From contig CAIXGS010000050.1 in the NCBI GenBank assembly GCA_903919125.1, positions 1 through 55,070 of the forward strand: 55,070 nucleotides of DNA, read 5' to 3'. Shown here piece by piece: positions 16,769 to 25,432 of this stretch. Origin of the DNA: an uncultured Spartobacteria bacterium (GTDB taxonomy: Bacteria > Verrucomicrobiota > Verrucomicrobiia > Chthoniobacterales > Chthoniobacteraceae). Under the pieces are notes generated by a model. It ran no database searches, was not told the DNA's origin, and worked only from the letters and a program-made list of their open reading frames with translations. How positions within the stretch are numbered: the first letter of the stretch is position 1; the number at the start of each line of letters is the position of its first letter. The translations under genes were made by a program, and so were the position numbers.

Positions 16769-18484
16769 TTACAACTCGCCCTTCTTAAGCGCTTCCACCG
16801 CGAAGTCAGCAGCGCGTGCGGTAAGCGCCATGTAGGTGAGAGAAGGGTTCACACACGAGGCGGAAGTCATGCAGGAGCCATCCGTCACGAAGACGTTTTT
16901 GACGGCATGAACTTGGTTGTGTGCGTTGAGCACGGAAGTTTTGGGATCGCGCCCCATGCGGGCGGTGCCCATCTCGTGGATGGCCATGCCGGGGAAAGAG
17001 CCATTGTCGTAGATTTTGACGTTCTGCAAACCGGAAGCCTCAAGCATCTCCTTGGCATCGTTAGCCATATCGACGCGCATTTTCCTCTCGTTGTCTTTAA
17101 GCTCTGCGTCGAACACCACCACAGGCAGGCCCCATTTATCTTTGGTCTCCCGATCCAAAGTGAGCTTGTTCTGGAAATAAGGTAACATTTCACCGAAGCC
17201 CGTCAGCCCCATCGTCCAATCCCCGGGATGCGTTAGCGCCTCTTTGAATTCGGCGCCAAAAGCCATTTCAGCGATGTTGCGCTGCCACCCTTGGCGACTC
17301 GCTCCACCCTGAAAACCAAAGCCCCGCTGGTAATCCCGTTTTTCCGAGGAGAGATTGCGATAGCGCGGTATGTAGATACCGTTCGCACGACGCCCGTAAT
17401 AATACTTGTCCAAGTCGCCGGGCCAAGTGCCGTTGGCGCCGATGCGGAAATGGTGATCCATCAGGTTATGTCCGAGCTGGCCGGAATCGTTACCCAAGCC
17501 ATCAGGGAAACGGTTGGATACCGAGTTCAGAAGCAGCGAAGTGGAGCTCACTGTGCTCGCGCAAACAAAGACGAGCTTCGCGAGATACTCACGATCTTCC
17601 ATGGTCACGGAATCCCGCACCCGCACGCCAGTGGCCCTTTGCGAGGATTCGTCCAACAAGATTTGCATGGCGATGGAATCCGGGCGGAGCGTAAGTCTTC
17701 CGGTTTTAGCGGCCGCGGGGAGGGTCGAAGACTGCGTGCTGAAGTAGGCGCCAAACGGGCACCCAAGATTGCATTTGTTGCGGTACTGACAACGCGAACG
17801 GCCCACGCCGAGCTGCTCCTTGGCAGCCTCGGAAAGATTAGCGACGCGCCCTATAGTAAGAACGCGGTCGGGAAAATGTTTTTCCAAACGCCGTTTGACC
17901 TCCTTCTCGACGTGAAACATGTCCATCGGTGGAAGAAACTCCCCATCAGGAAGTTGTGGCAGCCCGAGTTTTTCACCCGAGATGCCGGCGAAGCGCTCCA
18001 CGTACGAATACCACTCGGCAATATCGGAATACCGTATGGGCCAGTCCACGGCTATCCCCTCGCGAAGGTTGGCTTCAAAATCGATGTCACTCAGGCGATA
18101 GCATTGCCGCCCCCACATGATGGATTTGCCCCCCACAATGTTCGGGCGAAACCAGTCGAAACGCTTCTCCTCTTTGTAGAGAGAATCGACATCTTTCATC
18201 CAATACTTTTCCGTCATCTCGTTGTACGGATAGTCGCGGGAAAGCTTGGGATGGGTGGCGATTTGCTCGTTGGTGAGGCGGCCCGCGTACTGCATTTCCC
18301 AAGGGGCCTTCATTGCATTTTCGTAACCCGAAACGTGCTCAAGAGGCTTGCCCCTTTCTAACATCAGAACGCGCAACCCTTTTTCAGTGAGCTCCTTGGC
18401 CGCCCATCCTCCAGACACTCCAGAGCCAATGACGATTGCGTCGTACGTGCGCTCCGCAACCGACTGAATGTTTAAATTTGCCAT
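16769..18484 (-). CDS. GMC oxidoreductase, gluconate 2-dehydrogenase flavoprotein-like
   Basis: A 571-residue flavoprotein. The FAD-binding GSGVSG motif is at 20-25 and LERG follows near 43. A Cys cluster (Cys232, Cys238, Cys242 in RCQYRNKCNLGCPFG) is present, as in membrane-associated GMC sugar dehydrogenases where it holds an iron-sulfur cluster. The C-terminal PSLTYMALTARAADF and the earlier HEMGTARMG segment are GMC_oxred_C features. It should oxidise a sugar or polyol and pass electrons to the cluster. There is no signal peptide; these enzymes are exported by riding with their Tat-tagged small subunit, which is encoded immediately upstream (18556-19062). A cytochrome c subunit is not found here. 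Confidence 0.92.
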   Translation of the reverse strand: MANLNIQSVAERTYDAIVIGSGVSGGWAAKELTEKGLRVLMLERGKPLEHVSGYENAMKAPWEMQYAGRLTNEQIATHPKLSRDYPYNEMTEKYWMKDVDSLYKEEKRFDWFRPNIVGGKSIMWGRQCYRLSDIDFEANLREGIAVDWPIRYSDIAEWYSYVERFAGISGEKLGLPQLPDGEFLPPMDMFHVEKEVKRRLEKHFPDRVLTIGRVANLSEAAKEQLGVGRSRCQYRNKCNLGCPFGAYFSTQSSTLPAAAKTGRLTLRPDSIAMQILLDESSQRATGVRVRDSVTMEDREYLAKLVFVCASTVSSTSLLLNSVSNRFPDGLGNDSGQLGHNLMDHHFRIGANGTWPGDLDKYYYGRRANGIYIPRYRNLSSEKRDYQRGFGFQGGASRQGWQRNIAEMAFGAEFKEALTHPGDWTMGLTGFGEMLPYFQNKLTLDRETKDKWGLPVVVFDAELKDNERKMRVDMANDAKEMLEASGLQNVKIYDNGSFPGMAIHEMGTARMGRDPKTSVLNAHNQVHAVKNVFVTDGSCMTSASCVNPSLTYMALTARAADFAVEALKKGEL

Positions 18485-18555
18485 AATTTTGAGCCGCTAG
18501 TGGGATGATAAAAATTTTCCGCCGAACTCGCCCAGTTCCAGATGAAGGCGATTCT

Positions 18556-19062
18556 TTAGAGCGCCCACGCCTTCTGACTCGGCGATAGAGGCACCGAACC
18601 CTCAAAGCGTCCTGGAATTGGGAGATAAGCAAGCGCTTGGGTCGCTCCGATTTCCGAATTAAAATAACCGGTCACCGTGAGCTGCTTTAGCTTCAGGAAA
18701 AACGGCTTATTGACCGAAGCGAATGCCTTCATGAAATCCACCTTTTGCTCCGGTGAAAGTTGGGCGAAGGGTTTGCCAAACTTTGCGTTACATTCGCCTT
18801 CCAGCTTGGACAGTCCGGCATAAAAACTGTCGTGATCCTGCTTGGAATGGCAGTCGCGCAGCATGCGAATAATAAATTTTTCCACCCCAGCAGCCTTTGC
18901 TCCGGGAGTCGTTGTCGTGGGAATAATCACGTCTGCGAGTTCCGCCAGAAGAGCATCCGGCGCTACGACTGTCTGACCCACTGCCTCATGAGCGAGACCG
19001 GTCGTGAAAAACGCCCCAACAGCAAGCGTAACGAGTTGAACAGCTTCTCTACGTTTCATCAT
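18556..19062 (-). CDS. Gluconate 2-dehydrogenase subunit 3-like, Tat signal
   Basis: A 168-residue protein beginning MMKRREAVQLVTLAVGAFF, a twin-arginine signal, followed by DALLAELADVIIPTTTTPGAKAAG, the start of the subunit 3 family. The family partner is a GMC flavoprotein, encoded 71 nt downstream. The small subunit carries the Tat signal for both and helps fold the complex. Length is normal. The first gene of the leftward unit, it faces a divergent gene across a 266-bp gap. Confidence 0.9.
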   Translation of the reverse strand: MMKRREAVQLVTLAVGAFFTTGLAHEAVGQTVVAPDALLAELADVIIPTTTTPGAKAAGVEKFIIRMLRDCHSKQDHDSFYAGLSKLEGECNAKFGKPFAQLSPEQKVDFMKAFASVNKPFFLKLKQLTVTGYFNSEIGATQALAYLPIPGRFEGSVPLSPSQKAWAL

Positions 19063-19328
19063 AAGCGTACCGGAACGTGAAATGAGTTCCTATACTCTGT
19101 TACAAGGGGCTTAATTCAAATGCAACTCAGATGGCTCACTGCGGGCGCCCAGCTTGTCGCCTGCTGTTTTGCTGAAGTCCGAGCAATTACTCTGAAACAC
19201 TTCTCAAGGCTCACTGATAAGCCTCTAAGAAAAAGGCGAGATTTAGGTGATCTTCCGTTGCCTCAAATTTGCCGATTACTTAGCGTTTGAGCCCCAAAAT
19301 TTTCCACTCCTCCCTAACCCTTTTTCTT

Positions 19329-20675
19329 ATGCTAAACATTGCCGGCCCGTCTTATGGAAAGTTTTGCGACGGCTTGTCCCGACGAGATTTCATCTCCATC
19401 GGCGGCCTTTTGATGGGAGGACTGAGTCTGCCACAGATTTTGCGGGCAGAAGCTCAATCCGGAGTAGGCCGCTCACCGAAGTCGATCATCATGATTTACA
19501 TGGCGGGAGCGCCGCCGCATCAGGATTTGTTCGATCTGAAAATGGACGCGCCACTGGAGTATCGAGGCCCGTTCAAGCCGATCAAAACGAATGTCCCAGG
19601 CATTGAGGTTTCAGAGCACATGCCGCTTATGGCTAAGATTATGGACAAGCTTGTCCCGATCCGCTCCATGGTCGGCTCGCAGACTGGGGATCATGATTCT
19701 CACATTTGCTACACGGGCAGATCCCCGAAGGGCGTTGTAATTCCGCCCGGGGGATGGCCTTCATTGGGGTCGGTGATGGCAAAGCTTTGCGCGGAAAAAG
19801 ACGCCCCCATCCCTTCTTTCATTGGCATGGCGCCAAGTGCGGGGCATCCGCCGTACGGTTCACCCGGCCACCCCGGTTTCCTCGGCCCAGCCTACTCCGC
19901 ATTCCGCCCCAACGGCGCAGGCGTCGCTGATTTGACGCTCAACGGGATTACCAGCGACCGCCTCGAAGACCGTCGATCACTGCTCTCCAGCTTTGACACT
20001 TTTCGCCGGGACGCCGACAACAGCGGCCTGATGCAGGGGCTCGACGCCTTCAATCAGCAGGCATTTAATGTACTGACCTCGAGCAGGTTGCTTGAAGCGC
20101 TCGACGTCTCCAAAGAAGATCCCAAAGTCCGCGAGCGTTACGGGAAAGGCTTCACCCAAAATTATGGAGACGGTGCTCCCCGCAACTTGGAACATTTTCT
20201 TGTAGCGCGCCGCCTCGTTCAGGCAGGAGCCCGTTGCGTGACGATCAACTTTGGCCGCTGGGATTTTCATGACAGAAACCATTCGGAACTGCTCACGCAC
20301 CTTCCTCTGTTTGACCAAGGACTCAGCGCATTGGTGGAAGACTTGCACCGACTCGGGTTGGACAAAGATGTCGCGGTAGTTGCATGGGGCGAGTTCGGGC
20401 GCACCCCGCAGATTAACGCCACCGGTGGACGCGACCATTGGCCACGCGTGGGCTGCGGCGTACTCGCAGGGGGCGGCTTCAAGACGGGGCAAGTCATCGG
20501 TGCCACCGACCGACTCGGAGGCGAACCCACGGAGCGACCTGTTCACTTCGGAGAAGTTTTTGCGACGCTCTACCACTGGCTGGGCATCGACACGACCACC
20601 CTCACTTTGCCGGATCTCTCGGGACGCCCTCAGTACCTCGTCGACGGTTGGTCGCCGATGAAGGAACTGGTCTAG
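19329..20675 (+). CDS. DUF1501 protein, Tat-exported (second copy)
   Basis: A 448-residue DUF1501 protein. The twin-arginine signal LSRRDFISIGGLLMGG lies about 20 residues from the ATG. The body has IIMIYMAGAPPHQDLFDLKMD, SEHMPLMAKIMDKL, NFGRWDFHDRN and VAWGEFGRTPQINATGGRDHW, with the metal-ligand-like Asp/His residues of the phosphatase/sulfatase-like fold. I chose ATG 19329 because an in-frame TTG 42 nt upstream adds only a hydrophobic stretch that would not improve the Tat signal. It leads a four-gene cluster transcribed rightward. It differs from the first copy at 12970, so the two sets probably act on different substrates; that is inference. Confidence 0.9.
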   Translation: MLNIAGPSYGKFCDGLSRRDFISIGGLLMGGLSLPQILRAEAQSGVGRSPKSIIMIYMAGAPPHQDLFDLKMDAPLEYRGPFKPIKTNVPGIEVSEHMPLMAKIMDKLVPIRSMVGSQTGDHDSHICYTGRSPKGVVIPPGGWPSLGSVMAKLCAEKDAPIPSFIGMAPSAGHPPYGSPGHPGFLGPAYSAFRPNGAGVADLTLNGITSDRLEDRRSLLSSFDTFRRDADNSGLMQGLDAFNQQAFNVLTSSRLLEALDVSKEDPKVRERYGKGFTQNYGDGAPRNLEHFLVARRLVQAGARCVTINFGRWDFHDRNHSELLTHLPLFDQGLSALVEDLHRLGLDKDVAVVAWGEFGRTPQINATGGRDHWPRVGCGVLAGGGFKTGQVIGATDRLGGEPTERPVHFGEVFATLYHWLGIDTTTLTLPDLSGRPQYLVDGWSPMKELV

Positions 20676-20767
20676 CTCCCGAGCGCCGCTTGGTTGCCGT
20701 CGCACCGATCCCTCCTAGAATGTTGACCACCCCCGAAGCTCCCAACTTTTCCAACCACAGGAAATCC

Positions 20768-23275
20768 ATGAAAGCGGCGCTTCCGGCACTCATCTTCGTG
20801 TTCTTAACCACATGGGCCGCATCGCTTTCAAACGCTGATGATGGAGCTAAGAACCCTGCTTCTACTCCAAAGGCCCTCCAATTCGAGACGCCTGCAGCAA
20901 AAGCAGCTGGCGCTGGAGTGTGGGAAATCAGCGGATGGGGAACGCATTGTCAGTTGCTGGTGACCGGAACAATGCCAGACGGTGGCCAGCAGGATTTCAC
21001 GACGAGAGGCGCGTATTCCGTTGAGCCAGCAGGCGTGCTAGAAGTCGCACCCAACGGCATACTGACGACGCTCCAGGACGGTTCGGCAAAGGTTACTGCG
21101 ACAGTCGGCGGCATCTCCACCACACTGTCAATCGTCGTACGCGGTTCCGGAGAAGAAAAGCCCGTCCATTTTGGAAATCAGATTGTCCCCATTTTTACGA
21201 AGGCCTCGTGCAATTCCGGTGGGTGTCACGGCAAGGCCTCTGGTCAAAATGGATTCCGCCTTTCGCTGCTGGGATTTGAACCGGACGAAGATTACGAACA
21301 CCTCGTTTATGAGGCCCGCGGACGACGCCTTTTTCCCGCCGCCCCCGCAAACAGTTTGCTCCTGACCAAGGCAATCGCAGCGGTACCGCATGGCGGTGGA
21401 AAGCGGATGAGCGCTGATTCGGATGACTACCAACTGGTGCTGCGTTGGATAGCGCAAGGAATGCCACAAGGAAAAGCCGAGGACCCCGTAGTGGCTCGAT
21501 TAGAGGTGATTCCGTCCAAACGACGGGTTGCGCTAAACGGCACACAGCAACTGGCGGTTCATGCGGTATACACCGACGGCTCAGTGCTGGATGTAACCCG
21601 CAGCGCTCTCTACGAGCCCAACGAGAAGTCGCTCGCCGAAGTGGGAGACGAGGGTTTGGTGAACATGCTGGGACAGCCCGGCAACGTTGCCGTGATGGTG
21701 CGCTATCAGGGCAAAGTCGCGGTGTTCAACGCGACGGTTCCCCTCGGCGCGCCCGTGGGTCCCCTGCCCGAACCCGCGAATGCATTGGACTCCCTCGTCT
21801 TCGCCAAATGGCGCGAGATGGGGATGCCGCCGTCCGAAATTTGCGACGACGCCACGTTCGTGCGCCGCGTATCTTTGGACATCGCCGGTCGCCTCCCCGC
21901 TGTCGCCGAGGTCACCAGTTTTCTCGCCGATCCCGCCCCTGACAAACGTGCTCGCCTCGTCGATGCTTTGCTGGAGACGTCCGAATACGCAGAGTATTTT
22001 GCGGGTAAGTGGAACGCACTCCTGCGCAATAAGCGCACGAGACCGCAGGATATCCCGATGAACTTCGCCTTCCACGCGTGGCTCACTGACTCCTTCCGTT
22101 CCAACAAACCCTTCGATCAACTCGCACGCGATGTCCTCGCAGCCAGCGGCAACTTAGACGAAGTCCCGCCGGTTGCGTGGTTCAAGCAGGTCAAAGACGC
22201 CCAGCAACAAACCGAAGACACCGCCCAACTTTTTCTCGGCACCCGCCTCCAATGCGCGCAGTGCCACCACCATCCTTTTGAGAAATGGAGCCAGAACGAT
22301 TACTACAGCTTCTCGGCTTTCTTCACCCAAGTTCGTTTCAAAGGGACAGACACTTTGCTTCACCGCCGTGGATTGGCGACGGCGATTAACAAAAAAACAA
22401 AGGCATCCGTCAAACCTGCCGCTCTAGGCTCCGGCCCTTTAACCATAGCGCCTGAGGAAGATCCACGGGAACGCCTCGCCGACTGGATGCGTTCCAAGGA
22501 AAACCCGTTCTTTGCGCGAACTCTCGTGAACCGGTATTGGAAGCACTTCTTCAACCGCGGCCTCGTGGAACCCGAAGACGATTTGCGTGACACCAACCCC
22601 GCTTCCAATCCTGAACTGCTCGATCTGTTGGCAAAGCATTTCGTTGAAAGCGGCTTCGACCTCAAGGCGCTCATCCGCGAACTGACGACCTCAAAGACGT
22701 ACCAACTGAGCGCAATCCCCAACGCGCACAATCAGTCCGACCGGCAGAATTTTTCGCGCTATTACCCCAAACGCCTACCAGCCGAGGTGCTGTTTGACGG
22801 CCTCAATGCACTTCTCCAATCCAAAAGTAATTTCGCTGGGATGCCCTCCGGCACGCGCGCAATCGACCTTCCCGATAATAGCTTCAACAAAGACTCCTAT
22901 TTCTTAAACGTGTTCGGTCGCCCGGAATCCTCCAGCGCATGCGAATGCGAACGCACCCAAGACGCCAGTATGGCTCAGGCGCTCCATCTGCTAAACGCCA
23001 AGGACATCCAACAAAAACTTACCGCCGATCAAGCTGCTCCAGCCCTCTGGGCCGCCGATTCCCGCCCAAATGCCGAGATCCTGCGCGAACTTTATCTGGC
23101 CGCGTACGCCCGCCAACCTGAACCCGCCGAAATGGATGTCGCTCTCGCCCACCTCGCAAAGCCCCGCTACGGCGTCGATGGCATGCCCATCGCCCCGCTC
23201 CAGGCCCGTCGGCAGGCGTTCGAAGACATCCTCTGGGTAATTCTCAATACCAAGGAATTCCTTTTCAACCACTAA
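20768..23275 (+). CDS. BIG2 - PSCyt - DUF1549 - DUF1553 secreted protein
   Basis: An 835-residue exported protein. A signal peptide (about 1-25) is followed by a bacterial Ig-like BIG2 domain (about 40-135), then the haem-type motif CNSGGCH (148-154), which is a CX4CH variant. DUF1549 follows (about 340-560), with CAQCHHHPFEKW (CAQCH at 496-500), and DUF1553 (about 570-835), with NRYWKHFFNRGLVEPEDD near its start. The ATG at 20768 was chosen because the upstream open frame overlaps the DUF1501 gene and does not look like protein, and because a signal peptide begins there. It belongs to the cluster with the DUF1501 gene (93-bp gap). The function is unknown. Confidence 0.9.
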   Translation: MKAALPALIFVFLTTWAASLSNADDGAKNPASTPKALQFETPAAKAAGAGVWEISGWGTHCQLLVTGTMPDGGQQDFTTRGAYSVEPAGVLEVAPNGILTTLQDGSAKVTATVGGISTTLSIVVRGSGEEKPVHFGNQIVPIFTKASCNSGGCHGKASGQNGFRLSLLGFEPDEDYEHLVYEARGRRLFPAAPANSLLLTKAIAAVPHGGGKRMSADSDDYQLVLRWIAQGMPQGKAEDPVVARLEVIPSKRRVALNGTQQLAVHAVYTDGSVLDVTRSALYEPNEKSLAEVGDEGLVNMLGQPGNVAVMVRYQGKVAVFNATVPLGAPVGPLPEPANALDSLVFAKWREMGMPPSEICDDATFVRRVSLDIAGRLPAVAEVTSFLADPAPDKRARLVDALLETSEYAEYFAGKWNALLRNKRTRPQDIPMNFAFHAWLTDSFRSNKPFDQLARDVLAASGNLDEVPPVAWFKQVKDAQQQTEDTAQLFLGTRLQCAQCHHHPFEKWSQNDYYSFSAFFTQVRFKGTDTLLHRRGLATAINKKTKASVKPAALGSGPLTIAPEEDPRERLADWMRSKENPFFARTLVNRYWKHFFNRGLVEPEDDLRDTNPASNPELLDLLAKHFVESGFDLKALIRELTTSKTYQLSAIPNAHNQSDRQNFSRYYPKRLPAEVLFDGLNALLQSKSNFAGMPSGTRAIDLPDNSFNKDSYFLNVFGRPESSSACECERTQDASMAQALHLLNAKDIQQKLTADQAAPALWAADSRPNAEILRELYLAAYARQPEPAEMDVALAHLAKPRYGVDGMPIAPLQARRQAFEDILWVILNTKEFLFNH

Positions 23276-23281
23276 CAGCTT

Positions 23282-25426
23282 TTGAAAACCGTCCGCCCTC
23301 TGCTAGTCGCGCTGTTTCTGACGTCCCGCTTTCTCTCACTCAACGCTCTGGCAGAAATGCCCGTGGTGCGCACGGATTCCGTATTCCCGCCCGGCGCACA
23401 ATCTGGCAAGGAAACCGAGCTCGTAATCAGCGTCGCAGACGGAGCGCCGATCGATGCGCTGCGATTTTCCAATCCCGGAATCACAGCCGTCTTAAAGGAA
23501 AAAAACCGATTCACCGTAAACATCGCCGCGGATGTAAAGCCGGGCCTTTACGAAGCCGTCGCCTCGGGCTCGCAGGGAATCTCTAATCCGCGAGCCTTCC
23601 TCGTGGATCCACTCCCGCAAAGTGTCCTGACAAAATCAGGCGCCTCGGCGAAGGACGCCATTCCACTGCAAATCGGCGCTGCATTCTGGGGGAAAATAAC
23701 AGCGGCCACAGCTGACTATTTCAAAGTGCCAATGCGCAAGGACCAGCGTCTCGTGCTGCGCTGTGACGTAGAGTCCATAGACTCGCGGCTACGTCCCGTT
23801 TGGGAAGTCATCAACGCAAGCGGCCGTAGCCTGCAAACTGCTACGCGCGACGGACTACTGGACGTCACAGCCCCAGCGGATGGCGAATGCCTCTTGCGCC
23901 TCCACGATCTCACCTACTCCGGAGGCCCCGAGCACCTGTACCGACTCTCCATCACGGAAGGTCCCTACGTCGATTTCGCACTGCCGCCAGTACTTCAGGC
24001 GGGCGGGCGTCGCAAGGTGACTCTCTACGGCAGGATTCTCCCCGGCGCGAAGTTGTCCGCGATGCGCGGCTCTGACGGGCGCCCCTTGGAGGCGTTGGAA
24101 ACCGAAGTGGACGCTCCTCAACACGCTCCATCCGGAAGCGACGGCTTGCGCGCCATCAGTGCGGCGGGGACAGAGGTCTTCGCTCACCGTCTTACAACGC
24201 CATCAGGAATCTCCAACCCCGTATTTTTCGCACTCTCGCCCAACGAAGCCATTCAGGAAACCGAGCCAAACAACGACGCTGCGCATGCAAGGACCTTCAC
24301 CACACCGGCCGTTTTGAGTGGTCAATTTTATCCCAAAAACGATGTGGATACATGGAGTTTTGAAGCAAAGAAAGGCGATGTCTGGCGGGTGGATGTCACC
24401 TCGCAGCGCCTCGGTCTGCGCACCAATCCGCATCTTCTCATTCAAAAAGATGGCAAAGATATCACCGAAGCATGGGGTCCTGAAACTGATCCCGCGACCC
24501 GCCTTTTCCCCGCGCCGCTCAATGATCCAAGCGTCCGGCTGGAAGTGAAGGAGGACGGCGTTTACACCATTTTTGTACGGGACCTCTCCGGTGGTATTCG
24601 CGTGGATCCAAGAGCGGTTTACACCTTGTCTGTCCGCAAAGATGCACCCGACTTTTCCCTCCTGGCATTCCTCCAACCTCCTCTAGAAACACCTACTAGC
24701 ACGACACTTACTCCGACCGCTCCAATCTTACGAGCGGGCGGGACGTTAGCCATTCGAGTGCGTGTGTTGCGCAAAGATTCCTTCACCGGCGCGATTGAAT
24801 TAGAGGCGCTCAACTTGCCCGATGGCGTGACCTGCGTTCCGACGACGATCCTCGCTGGGAAGTCTGAGGGCCACGTGATTTTGTCGGCGAAAGAGGGCGT
24901 CGCACCTTTTACCGGCGCAATCAAAATCGTAGGAAGAGCCACGCTCGCAACAGGAACATTGGAACGCACCGCCCAACCCGCCGGTACCCAATGGATGGTA
25001 CCCACTATCAACAACGGCGACGTCACCCCCTACCTCATTAAAGAGTGTGTTCTCGGCGTGCTAGCATCGGAGTCTGCGCCGCTCGCTATTGCACCGATGA
25101 GCGAAGTCCCTGCAGAAGTTGTAGTCGGAGGAAAGTTAGAATTCACGATGCAGGTGACTCGTCGCGGAGAATTCCGTGAGGCTCTCAAGCTGAAAGCGGC
25201 GGGCGCTTTGGGAGTGGAAACGCTCAAGGACGTGGACGCGGAGGCCAAAGCCCAGGAAGTGAAAGTCACCTTGGACACTGCCGCACTCAAACTTCCCGCC
25301 GGACATCACTCGGTCTATTTCACTGCACTAACTAAAGGGAAATTCCGAGGGAAAGATGTCACGACGACTGTGTATTCCACACCTTTCTCTTTCACGGTGA
25401 AAGCGCCCGAACCGGCACCCCGCTAA
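23282..25426 (+). CDS. Pre-peptidase C-terminal (PPC) domain secreted protein
   Basis: A 714-residue protein starting at TTG 23282, only 6 nt after the previous stop. A signal peptide (about 1-24, LLVALFLTSRFLSLNALA) is followed by beta-rich domains. The segments QETEPNNDAAHARTFTTPAVLSG and DVDTWSFEAKKGDVWRVDV (about residues 320-370) are the signature of PPC domains, and another beta domain (about 130-220) looks like a divergent copy. This class is a regular member of the Planctomycetota/Verrucomicrobiota DUF1501-DUF1549 clusters. It has no catalytic motif and probably binds polysaccharide or protein outside the cytoplasm; that is inference. The last 200 residues resemble Ig-like domains. 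Confidence 0.85.
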   Translation: MKTVRPLLVALFLTSRFLSLNALAEMPVVRTDSVFPPGAQSGKETELVISVADGAPIDALRFSNPGITAVLKEKNRFTVNIAADVKPGLYEAVASGSQGISNPRAFLVDPLPQSVLTKSGASAKDAIPLQIGAAFWGKITAATADYFKVPMRKDQRLVLRCDVESIDSRLRPVWEVINASGRSLQTATRDGLLDVTAPADGECLLRLHDLTYSGGPEHLYRLSITEGPYVDFALPPVLQAGGRRKVTLYGRILPGAKLSAMRGSDGRPLEALETEVDAPQHAPSGSDGLRAISAAGTEVFAHRLTTPSGISNPVFFALSPNEAIQETEPNNDAAHARTFTTPAVLSGQFYPKNDVDTWSFEAKKGDVWRVDVTSQRLGLRTNPHLLIQKDGKDITEAWGPETDPATRLFPAPLNDPSVRLEVKEDGVYTIFVRDLSGGIRVDPRAVYTLSVRKDAPDFSLLAFLQPPLETPTSTTLTPTAPILRAGGTLAIRVRVLRKDSFTGAIELEALNLPDGVTCVPTTILAGKSEGHVILSAKEGVAPFTGAIKIVGRATLATGTLERTAQPAGTQWMVPTINNGDVTPYLIKECVLGVLASESAPLAIAPMSEVPAEVVVGGKLEFTMQVTRRGEFREALKLKAAGALGVETLKDVDAEAKAQEVKVTLDTAALKLPAGHHSVYFTALTKGKFRGKDVTTTVYSTPFSFTVKAPEPAPR

Positions 25427-25432
25427 ACCGCC

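Noticed and set aside
17291-18361. A 356-codon plus-strand open frame inside the GMC dehydrogenase gene
   Set aside because: Antisense to a well-conserved flavoprotein; long antisense frames are common in GC-rich genes, and the product has no domain character.
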